A stretch of 64,000 nt of DNA from Owenia fusiformis (Eukaryota; Annelida; Polychaeta; Sabellida; Oweniidae): the NCBI GenBank assembly GCA_903813345.2, contig CAIIXF020000002.1:24504455-24568454 (forward strand), given 5' to 3'. Positions 1 to 12,400 of the stretch are shown here, one piece after another; position 1 is the stretch's first letter, and each line of letters opens with the position of its first letter. The notes under the pieces are model-generated. The model worked only from the letters and a program-made list of their open reading frames with translations, searched no databases and was not told the origin of the DNA. The translations under genes were made by a program, and so were the position numbers.

Positions 1-126
1 TACCACCTGTCATTTGTTACAGATGGCAAACACCAAACGTCAAACACTAACCATCAAACACAATCCACAAAAAAGTTGGTAACTATAACAATATGTCACC
101 ACTTGTGGTGGAGATATAATAAACTG
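1..126 (+). repeat. SINE-like repeat, copy 1 (cut by window edge)
   Basis: It shares with four other copies the string of short CAAAC/CACC words after a TTGTTACAG core and the 3' hairpin TCACCACTTGTGGTGGA (96-112). It lies in an ABCC1-like intron. Confidence 0.6.
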
Positions 127-279
127 AATTACTTCTGTAATTCTGATTTGGTAGCTGGATTTTGAATGACCAATTCTGATTGGGTGAGGCTACATCAAGA
201 GATTTATCCATTAATCAAAGAGCGTAGTTGAAGCTTTCTTCTTAATAAGCAAATCTAATGAAAAGGGTAAATGCCCTAC

Positions 280-457
280 CTTTTTGTAGACAGCAGAGAT
301 GATAGATGCTTTCACTCTCATGCCAAGGGTCATCCCAATGTGAAAGAGTTGATGGAAGAACATGGATTGCACCACGCCATTCACAAGGAATACTGCTGCG
401 TAGATGTACCCTTTCCAGATTTCTTCATTTGGGTCTTCAGTGTAGCCGATCAATAAA
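280..457 (-). CDS. ABCC1: ABCC1-like coding exon 10 (second TMD1 helix), last in window
   Basis: 178 bases, residues 365-423 plus one base. It encodes LLIGYTEDP, a helix, then FHQLFHIGMTLGMRVKAS and SAVYKK. This matches MRP1 HQYFHICFVSGMRIKTA and GAVYRK, the intracellular coupling segment. Donor is GTAGGG. The next exon lies left of base 1. Confidence 0.9.
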
Positions 458-3400
458 CTAAACAAAGCAAAAATTGTTTTATGTTCTATACACGTATAAA
501 GATCAATCAGAAAAAGGGGTCAAAATATCAATGACTCTTTCCACATGGACCAAGTAACATGTAGCCTTAGGTACGGTACCCCTCTCTACCCAAAATTTTA
601 ACCAAAAGCAACGATAGTCTCTGATCATTTTTAATGTTCATATTGTTGCTTGATACATAACATAATATGTTAAATCAAATATGATGTATATTTTGTTACA
701 GTACTAGATGGTCAAGGGTTAATGAGTCATTCAGTTAGTTTTGTTTACAAGATAGTATAACGCTGTGACATTGACCTCGATCTCAGTACTGTAACAATTT
801 CTAGAACTAATCTAGCACTATTGAGCTCAGGTATTGTTCACATAATGGTAATATCGCACCAAAATAATATTTCTAAAAACATTTTCAAAATTTAAACATA
901 ATTCATTCATTTATACTTCTTGATAAAATCTGAAACAAATTTCTCCTGTGATTTCGGGATCAACAGTTTGTTTAACTTTTAAATCTTTGAGCAAACCTCT
1001 AATGATCGTACCTCTGTAGGGTGGGGCCTACAAATTGCTGGAGATCATATATAACCTTGCACATCCATGCCTTCATCATAGTTGGGCCGTAACACTTTGT
1101 AAGCACCCAGAATAAGCTCGGCGTCTTCTTTTTATCTGCAAAACAGAAATGTTATAAGTTTATTTCATTTTTTTTTCATTTCATTACGTTTATTTTGACT
1201 TCATATGAATACAATCAATATACACAAGATACTGCCTGTTGCATTAAGCATTATAGTCTAGCAGTTAAGGTTATGGGTCTATTGTGGGCAGAAATCCCAA
1301 TTGGCTCTCTAGCTTGCTCACAACTTTCCACCAGCCATAACAGCTCATTTTATTTGGGTTTGCAATTATTGCTTTTACAACAAGCCATTAACATGCTAAA
1401 TGTCACCAGTTGCCATTTGTTACACCGACTGCCGAACACCAACTGTTGGATGCTGTCCACAAAAAAGCAATTTTTCACCACTTCTGGTGGTGACATAAAA
1501 CTGACCAGTGTTTCAGAGTGATATTTAAGTACATCAACATGGAAAATGTTTGAGTATGCGACTCATTTGCGCCAATCTTGGATACAAGTAATTGGGTAAA
1601 GCTCTCCTTTGAATATTATCAAAGTTTTTATCACCTTCTGGGAGGACAACTTCTGGCTCATTGGGCTCAGTGAATTTCTTCTTTGATCCAGATCCTGTTA
1701 AAAGAGGCGTGGTCTCGTTGGAATCTTTATTAAACCCGACATCAACATGGACAATTCTGGATTTTTGATGTTTGAGTTTACTTTCCAGTTTTTCATTTTT
1801 CCTAAAATAAGAGTTAAGAATTAATATGTTATATTCTGGTAAGCTCTTTTGTACGTTAATCCTCATTTGGCCAAGTCATACAGCAACATTGTAAAAGCAG
1901 ACACAATTAAAACTAATAACAAATATGCATTTTGAATTTTGATGCCAAAAAAGTATTGAGATATGTTAATAAATTTCTGATATGTAATATAAGATCCTTA
2001 ATTTACCAAACATTGACTCATACAAAAGCTATAAAACAAGGGAGGTTCTTGGAAATAAATTCCAAAGGCTGGAAAAAAATCTACAATTTTTTAAATGATT
2101 TTTTGAAATTTTCTAGTGGGTGCAACATGTCCCTTTGATTTCCTCAACCCTCTTATTTGCCATAACATTTTTTTACCTTTTTGTTTTTTCAAGTTCTTTG
2201 TTCCAGCTCTCTAAGAAATAAGGTGCATTGTTTTTTGTCACATCACGAGGGTTCATATCCCACAAATCACCCGATTCTAGCGTCTTCTTGTAACCAGTCA
2301 GGATAAGTCTAAAATTAAATAAAAACATGGCATTAACGAATCAACATGCCACCTGCTCTGGTAAGTTTTTGCAAATGGTTACAAAATGTATCACTACGTT
2401 ACAAATAATGAAAACCAACTTCTGAAACTTCAGTCACAAAAATTGTGGATTCAACAATATGTCACCACTTCTTGATGGTGTAACAATATTTGTTTTAAGG
2501 GTTCTTTATTTGTTTAAATTCTGAAAGATTTTTGCAACATGTATGGCTAGAAGCCAAATGGTTTCCTTGGCCTGCATTGAATGGAAATCAACATTTGGTT
2601 CAATTTGGCTCGTCTTCTTGTTTAGTTTTTCTACTTTTTACCATGAACAAACCTTTATTTACTTTCTGATAGTCCATACAGAATATCTTCGTTAATTTCT
2701 TATTTATAGAAATTATTAACTCTTTACTCACTTGTTCAACCACCAGAAGGTAAGATATGACAGGAATGATGCTTGGATCTCAGGACTTGGTCTCTAAAGG
2801 GTTAAAAAGAAAAATAAGGATGAATCGTGATTTGAAATTACAGTGTAAATAGTCAGAAATCTGAAAAGTCCTGTTTACTTTGAAAAACAATGAGTCGGCA
2901 CAAATTCACCTGAATACGAGGAAATTTATTATAGCATAAGAGATGTTTACACATAAGAAGTGGTTTAGTAAAGAATAAGGTGTAAAAATAAAGGAGGTAA
3001 TAATAAAGGAGTGTTAAAATACAAAATCATATAAAATGTTCACATATACAAGGTATTCATACGAGAAATGTTGACATACATGGCGAGTTCACAGACATAG
3101 GTCAAAGAATTACCTTCAATCAAGGTTACCCATTCATAAATATTTCAAAAAATAAATAAATAACTGAAGAGCATTCCATGGACTTTGGACAACCTGGCAC
3201 ATGACTTAATTTGTCTAATTACCAACTGTTTTTCACAGTGATATTAAAATTAGGTGTTCACACATAAGATGTTTCATTTGGGGGGAAAGAGAAAACCAAA
3301 GGTCAAATGTGCAATCACATGTCAAGAGGTTGTCAGATTTCAAATAAAATTTTTTTTTGAAAAGGTAAAAAATGTTCATGTGATCAATCGGTCCCTTTTT

Positions 3401-6400
3401 TCATTCATTCACCTTTTCGTGATATGAATCAATCACGTGAAACTTGATACACTTTTTTACTTAATTCATGATTCATTTAACGATCTGTTAAACCAATGGA
3501 AGTTGAGAAGCAATAAACAAGACATGTGACCCCTTCAAAAGAATTTTTGAGCCAATTAAATGTATAATAAAAGGGGGTGTCATTATAATTTCCCACAACA
3601 GGCAAATTGAATTTAAACAACAGATAAATTGAAAATTATACTTTTTTATAGTTTTAACATGGTTGTTTAAAGTTGCTCAGTACAATTTGAGATATTGGGC
3701 AAACAATCAGAGAAATTATCTGTAGACTTGATGGTTCAGGCCAGCCTGTAGCCAGCTTTTGCCAACTGGGGTTCACTTATCATAATATATCAGAATGGTG
3801 AAAAACTGCATGATTTTGAAAGAATTTTTAACTTGCACCCCCTGATAAACCAAATATCAAAAGTAGAATATGTATTTTACTCCCATAAAAGATGTGAATA
3901 AAGCATATCTAACCAGTTTAAGCATAGTTAAGATCAATGTAATCAAGTTATGAAACTACATCCCTATAAAAGTTATGTATGAGAAAAAAGGCTTGACAAA
4001 AGAGTAACAATGACATGTGCAAATATAGATTTTAAAACTGAGTCAAAGTTGTTTACTTTCTAGTTCTAGCTGATAAACGTTCTACTGAAAACCCCAGACA
4101 TTTATGCAAGTCAAGTCACAAACATTTTTTATGTTTCTATAGGATGAATTGCAACTTTGTACGTGCACATGTATTCTAAATTGTAATAATAGGTCAAGGG
4201 TAAGGAAGTATATCATTATGCGCTAAAAAGATTCTGAAAGTGGAGCATTTTTTCAATCTGATCATAGTTATTTAAGTGTTTTTTTTACTTAAACAAGTTG
4301 CCTGGAGGTCTACATGTAAAATGTCATGCATAAAAGGGATCTAAACTATAATATAACACAGCATTAGCATGGCAAAGTGTAAGCACCTTGTAAGTTATTG
4401 CAAATTGTTACAGACACCAAACACAAATTGTTACAAACACCAAACTTCGAACACCATCCAAAAAAGATGGAGACCATAAATGTTATTTACAATATGTCAC
4501 AATTTCTTATGGTGATTTAAACTTTTATGGATGACAGTTTTCGTTTGACATCTGAAAAGGGCTGACAGACAGATAGGCGGATAGACAGAATGAAGGACAG
4601 ATGGACGAGTGTGTGAATGCATATGCTTATAATGTGAGACAAAATCCGTTACAATATTAGATACCATTTTTAAGTTAGTATGTTACATGCACTTGTATAC
4701 ATATGTAACAGTGTCATGATAAGTTAACATGACATCCCATTGCTATCAATACTGATAACCTCTTTAAACACATAAACCATTAATATACATGTACAGTAAA
4801 ACCTGTATATCTGAACACCTCTCTAATCTGAACAAATTTCTAATCAGATCAACTCTCAAACTTGAACACCTTTTATTGAGAGCCCATGTCCATATTTTGT
4901 AATCTGCAAATAGACTTCCATATTAAAACCCATCAATATATGAGCACCTGCAAACCGTAGTACTTTTTGTCGGCCTTAGAAGCATTCGAATTAGACAGGT
5001 TTTAGTATTAGCATTATTTTTTGACTCCTTGGTTATGTAGGGCAGTTAAGATAGGAGACAATTTGAGGACAACGTTACTTGACAATTACAACATTAACAA
5101 TTACAACATTAACAATTACAACATTAACAATCATCTCATTTTCTTTGTTAATAGCTTTCTTTGTCACATTTTTAGCTCTCTAAAAATCCAATATACCTGG
5201 CTTCGATTTTAAAGCTATTTACCAGTAAATCTGAAAAGATGTGCTCTTTTTTCTTCCATATTTGGTCATGAATCCCAAACAGTTATTCAGTTATTATATT
5301 TATGGAGGCAAGCGACACACTGACACAATAAATGTACAAATCGCTTCATTCTCCATCCTTTTTATGCACTTTAAAGAGGAGAACATTCTAAAGGTTTAAA
5401 TAAAATCAAATTATTCAAAAAAACGTTGTAAGGTCAAAGTTGAACAAGGGGCAGTTCTATAGATATAAATTAAAATTGCACACTTTAAATGTCAGGTTAT
5501 GTTTAGTTTGTACATAAACTAGTTAAGTGCAGTAAATATCTAAGGTAGGATTCTGATTTAAAAAAAACGTTAACTTTTATTCTAGACTCTCTACATCCTT
5601 GGTATTGGTTTTGATATTAAAAAGTAAAGTGTTTAATATATTCACGTAGGCTCCTATGTTATGGCTTCTAACACAAAAAATCTTTGTTTAAATTTTCAAG
5701 GTTTTACAGGCTCAGTCTCCGTGCTATTTTCATATCTGAATACAATAGGACTAAATTTAAACAGGTTTCTAACTTTAAAATATACAAATTTGCATGTCAT
5801 ATCTATTCTATAAGGCCTAATTCTTGTGAAAATATGACCTGAAAATCGCAACTTTTAATTCATAGTGAAGTACAAGAGAACATGTTGTGAAATCAGTGCA
5901 CTAGGATCCCATCTTATCAGACATATCAGTGGCACATATTATCTATAGCCTCTCTGTCAACAAATCATCACAAACCAAACAAGAGATTTCAGCTATTAAA
6001 GATAGGGGTATCACGTACTGAACAATTAATAAAATTATGAAAATGATTCTGTAAAGAGCAGTGTGGTCATATAACTCCCTATATAGAAATGAGTTACAAA
6101 ACAGTGATACAAAACTCCTTTTGTAGTTAAAACGGGCTAGAAAGTTCAGAAATAAAAATCAATCTTTCTGTAGGACATTCCTATGATTCAGATTTTCTAA
6201 CTTGTATAAAAGGCTGTGAAAGCTACATTTAAGATTTTACAGATTCTGACAACATCAAAACTGTAATGGTCAGAGTAATGTGGATAGCCAGGCCCATCAG
6301 ATGGGGGTTGGGGGGTGGATGGGGTTGGGGTTGGGTCGCACCCCTAAGAAATCTTGAAAAACATCCATGGGAAATAAAGTCATCAAATTATCTTCCTAAC

Positions 6401-9400
6401 TTTACGCTGTGCTCAGACATTTACAGGAATGGATCTTAATAAGCTGTTTTTCTTTTATGCAGTGTACAAGGTTCGTCTATTACGGTGTTATTCAGTCATT
6501 TTCATGAAAACAGACAGCATTTAAAGCAAATTGTGAAACTACACCCCCCATTGAGAAAAGTATCTGACGGGCCTGCCAGCCAATGAGAATAGTTGTTACA
6601 TACCTCCATTGGATCATATTCTGGTCTTCTGGTGGTGTCACTCTTACATGAGAGAATAAGTTGTAATAACACCAATGCATAGTAGATGAAGAATGTAACG
6701 AATCGGAACTCATCGTCAATCCTCCCCTGGAACGGGTTAATTTACATTAATTCAAGCGATTTTTTCGAGGTCTCCTCTGCCGAAAGCAGCGCAAAGTAGG
6801 AGCGTAGCGACTACTTTGCGGGAGACCTCGAACCATTGATCACGTTTGCTCCTGTAATTATTCACTTCTTCACCTCTTTAAAATGTGATTTCAATCAGTT
6901 GATCAAATTTTCGAACTTTGACCTCAAATTCAAATATTAATATTTATTAAAAAAAATACTGACTCATTATTATATTTTTAAAAGTATTTCAAATAAAGTG
7001 AAATGAAGCCAAAATCAGCTTAAATTATGCAATGTCGTAAAATGGCGTGACTGGAATATGATGCAATCACCTGTGACGTCAGACACGTATTGCCGCATCA
7101 ACAACTAAACAAACAATTTACATAGACTTCACTGATTGGTTTAACGATTCTTCGCATCATTTGTGACGTCATAAACATGTTACCCAACCAACAACTAAAC
7201 AAATAACAAATTGGCATATAGGTTCGTTCAGTGCAACGATCTTGAATCAGTTATAATTTGACACAGATGATATCAGAACAATGAAATGATCTGGATATCA
7301 GTTGAGTGACTTTGATTTAATGATTATAAATTTTCCTAAGTGATGGTCATGATGGACTATGAATTTTTTCCACAAGAAAATATGATATTGACCTCAGATA
7401 ATATCATATTGACACTCAGGCAATATATGGTCAATATGACATTTTCATTGGCCAATATAATATTTTCCCTCGGAATAAAATTCATATTGCATCCCTCCCA
7501 TTAAATAACCTCTATTCATGCAGAAACATAATTACAGAACATCAGATTTCGAAAACAAAAGGATTCACGCTGCAAAATTCAGATAATCGCTCATATATGT
7601 ACTTACATCATTGACTGCATGTTTGACTTTATAGTGAAACTTTGGTATCCCAGCAACAGTCAGGAAGAACCAGAATATAAACAAAGGACCACTGGTGACG
7701 CATCCTTTCACTCGATCTACTTGGATTAATATGGTTGTAAGAATCTGAAAACATGGAGTTTAGGAACTAGAGTTTGTCCTAATGTTGTGGTCTCATTTGC
7801 TCTGATTTTCAGTACTGGTGCCTCGTCAATGAGCATTTTTTTCAAAATTGCATTCAGTTTTGAACAAAATGCTCATTGGCTGGGCACCGGTGTTGAAGAT
7901 CGGAGCAAGCGTGACCACCCCTTTAGTGCCAACCAAAAGGATTGGAGCAAGTTAGAGCTTAGTTTATTTTTGATCATTAAGTCATCCTTATGTCACAACC
8001 TGTTTGTAACAGTACTGACTATTTATGAATAATTCGCAAGACAGGCCATTAGTACCCAGGACAAAAACTCGAAAATATATATCTCTGGCTATCGTTCCTC
8101 AAATTTTGATATAATATTCCCAAGTGCGGACTACTATGTTATGTTTTAAGCAGGCCCATAGCAAGCTTCCAAGAGGGGTTCACATTTAATCATTTTGGCT
8201 CAAGATCACTTGAAAGTGCCCAGAATTGTGAAATTTTTTTTTCCAGGGCCATTTAACCCCACCCCTGGCTATGGGCCTTAGTTTAATTCAACGCTGATAC
8301 TTACAAATGTGACTGTAAGCACGGCTGGAGTGACGAGTAGTATATGTGCTGGAGGAGGGTCAGTTCCAAGGTCACTGACACCTTTAAACAGATCTATGAG
8401 TGTGACAAACACCAGGAATAAACTTAATAGCTGGAAAAAACACAACACAACATGGTTTTATTCTTTTTTAGTAGTACTAGTGAATACATGAGAATTACTT
8501 GTACTTTCCAGTATAGATTGTATTACTTCTAAAAACAATTACACATTTTTCTAGTTCTTTGATGAACTTTTTTTCCTCATTTTATTCATATTGATAAAAC
8601 ATGAAAAATAATCTTAGAACAATATAATATAATATAAAAACATAATAAAGTTACTTACTGTTTTGATAGTGTTTAATTTGTTGACTGCAATGGGCACCAA
8701 TTTTGAGTCCCGTATATAACATGTGTAAAATGGAAGTAGCACCCATAATAAGCCACAGGGGGCCCATGCTAGTAAACTGTCCTGGATGCATTCACTAAAC
8801 TCAGGGTCATTTGTATACCAAGTTTGATTCAGGTCCTGAAAATATATCAAAGTGACACATATATCAAAGTGACACATATATCAATCAAAGTGACACAATT
8901 ACTGACATTGATGACACAGAAAGTATGGGGCTCATTGAGAGAGAATAAAAAAATAACTATACATGTACTATGGTTCTAATAAAGTGAATATTGATTCTTT
9001 CAAGCCTCTTTCAAGCCTCAGAATTGATAAGCTGATAAACAAACTTGTTTTACATCAAATAACACAAAAAAAATCAGGGGGTTACTCTAATTGTGTTTTT
9101 AGGAGACCCGATCTCTTTAATGAATCAGCTCAACTCTGATTTTGTATCTGATAAGACTGATATGCAAGTGTACTCCATCAAAAATGTTTATATTTCTGCC
9201 ATCTAGTTACTTTGATGGATGACATTGCTAATATTAGCTGATGACAACATGTAAATAGGTCAACACTCAATACACTTAAAGAAACTTACTTATTCATTCT
9301 ATCAGCCATCTACATGTATAATATCTTAAGTATGAGTTAAGATCTACTTAGTACTTATGGGTCAATAATTGGGTAACTATATGTTATATAGAATTTTGAC

Positions 9401-12400
9401 CACCGAGTAGCTCTGGGTATATATCATAATACCATTAAATTCATATGGAAAGAAGTGAAATGCCCTTGGATCAAGGATGTTAAAATACACTTTTAAGTAG
9501 TTTATTAAATACACATAGTTCAAGGTCTTTACCGTCTGGTATCAAAAATGACTTGCAAAAATTCTAGTTGTAAATAAACCAATAAATATGATAATGAAGT
9601 ACAGTAGAATGATATTTCATTTCTGAATGAAAACAGTACATTTCAGAATTTTGCTGATTTCACCATAAATTGACGCATCTAATTGGCTGATAGAGGTGAA
9701 GACTCGTAAACTGAAAAAGCCTTGTGTTTTTTTTAATTTTCTAGTTTACGCAAAAATGCATTTTATTGATTGTAAGTGAAGCTGTGAACCTGAACAAGTA
9801 AAGAATATCGAAAGTAGATCCGCATGTTGAGGATTTTTATGCAATTTTCATAATTATAAATAAAGAAATCTAGGTAATGTTTTTCACATTTTTGTATGGA
9901 TATTTCACACCCGGGAATTTCGCGTCATAATTATTCCTCCGCTAGAGGCGCTGCAAGCGCGCGGCCATTTTGCCAGTCAATTCGGGTCAAATATTGTCCA
10001 ACTTTACACACGATTTTCTAGTAGTTGATGATGCCCTTTAACGTATGTAATGATTTGAATATAAAGCTTACATGTATCTGGATTAATATAATTTTATCCT
10101 GTGCAGTTTAAACAATTCGTTTTCTTCCAACTCTATAGGAATTACATCATATTTTTTTCGAAAATCAGCAGTAAAACTTGACACAGGTTAGCTATTTTTT
10201 CTCTAATTGTAATTTGAATTTTAAAATTCCGCCTCGGACAAGACACAATTTGTATATTTAGCTCAAACGTGTTTAAAATTTGATAAAGATTCATCCATAA
10301 ATGAAGAAATGCCACCGGCGCAAAAATGTTGTGTTTTCGTCAAATCTTTGCTGAAGATGCGGTTTTTTACGAAGAAATTGCCCCTCCATAGTGAAGCCGT
10401 AACTTTACTAATATTGAACCTATCAACTTGAAATAAACAGGATTAAAATAAGCAATTCTTTAGAAACACGATGATATGTATCATGCCTATTTAACAATAT
10501 ATATTATGAAAGAAAATCAAATTTTAAAACACTTATCTGAATAGAAAATTTCATTGCAAACATGAAAAATGACGGGTTGTACTTATACGTCCGCGCGATG
10601 TTTATACACGTTGCATAGGACGTTGCTATGCACAACAGCGCACCAAGCGGAGGAATAATTATGACGCGAAATTCCTGTGTGTGTTAGACAATATTGTCAA
10701 ATAAAATGGTAATACATGTACATGTATTTAGATTTTTTGATATGACGTGATTTCCTTAAATTATTTTTTCAAACTTTATTAAGAAAGTGCAGAACCTTTT
10801 ATACTTTTAATTCACATTTAGGAACAATCAAGAAAAAATCTTTCATTTTTATATGGATATTTAGACAATATTGTCAAATAAAATGGTTATATATTTAGAT
10901 TAAATTTTAATATGACGTGATTTCCTTGAATTATTTTTCAAATTTTTATTAAGTGCAGAACCCTTTACTTTTAATTACCATTTTAGAACAATCAAGAAAA
11001 AAGTCTTTCATTGGTAAGAACAACAAGAAATCTCCCTCAAGAATGTCTAGACTTTGAAATATATATTAATTGTAACTTATATTTACAAAATTACATTGTA
11101 TTCTTTATTTGTATAAGAGAACTTAGAGCTGCAATAAAATGAAAAATTATATGGTTCTTACAATTAGTCATGATACAGAAATATATAACCCAAATGGAAT
11201 GACTGCAATTCAAGATCTGTTAACCCATTATTGGCCTATTTTACCCTTATACATTGAAAAGTGAAATGAATAGCATTTTGTAATACTTATTCTAAACAAA
11301 CTGCTCTTATAAGGGTATTGAATTAAGAAGGTGAATGAAATTTTATCAGTGATAAAGTGACCCTAAGTTTTAGGTTTAAAGGTTGCTTCATACCTTCTTA
11401 ATAGTACATATGACATTGTATATATGGTATCTATAATGACTAAGTTGAGTGTCAGTTTATCAGTTATCATATGTTTCAGTGTTGATACAGGAAATCATCC
11501 ACGAAAGTAAACATTTTTACATAAGTGGAAGATTTTCCATATCACATAAGCTGAAACGTTTGATGAAGATTTTATCACAGAGTTCTCACGAAGAAATTTT
11601 TAGACCCTGGATTTTTAGCGGTAGCGCGACTACCCCTCCCCATTTGAGATCAGAGATATCCTATTGAGTATCCTTTTCAAAATACTACTTAAGATTATCT
11701 TCCTATTTTAATCACTTTATACATTTCTAAGAGGTTTCTGATTTCCTATTCCTTGTTTGTATCCAGCTTTATGTATTTTCTCAAGAGTTTTACCACAAAT
11801 AATGTTGCAAAAATGTAGAATTAGACTCTGGACAAAACATTTTGGGCCACGGAAAGCTATTAGACTCTGAAACAAGAGGGTTTAACGACCTTACACTCCA
11901 AAAATTCTCCTGTATGTAAAATTCTAGTAACTTGATTGGGCATTAGGTTGTGTGGCTACTTCTCATTACATGAAAAACACCATTCCATTACACTATTACG
12001 TCATGAGGCCATTTATTCCATGATACCCGTTCAATTTAGTAATGACATCATCAACAGTATCTAAGGCAAAAATATGAAACGTCATCAATGGTTGCCTCTA
12101 GTAATGTGTGAGACAGCCGTGTGAGACGGGAAAACTCACATGGTAACTAACCAATCAGATTACTGGAATTTACATGATAAATGATGTTTTTGGGTGTTCA
12201 ATACATTATCTCCATAGAACCCCCCCACATCCCCACTAATGTTGCGCTGTAAAACTTAGGGAGTAATTCCACAATATTTCATAATGTCTAATTATTGTTA
12301 GTTTTTTCCATAAGTTTAGTATACATTGTATATTATGATAATTAATTAATGTAATATTAACAGTTATACATCTACAGTGTAAATTAGGGTTATAGACATT

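Noticed and set aside
1534-1634. Continuation of the ABCC1-like exon 8 frame
   Set aside because: Similarity to MRP1 stops at the donor, and only that donor restores the TPSLF block with exon 9.
6492-6603. Minus-strand frame running from ABCC1-like exon 5 into the intron
   Set aside because: It reads through the GTATGT donor in a different frame from the real exon and into repeat sequence.
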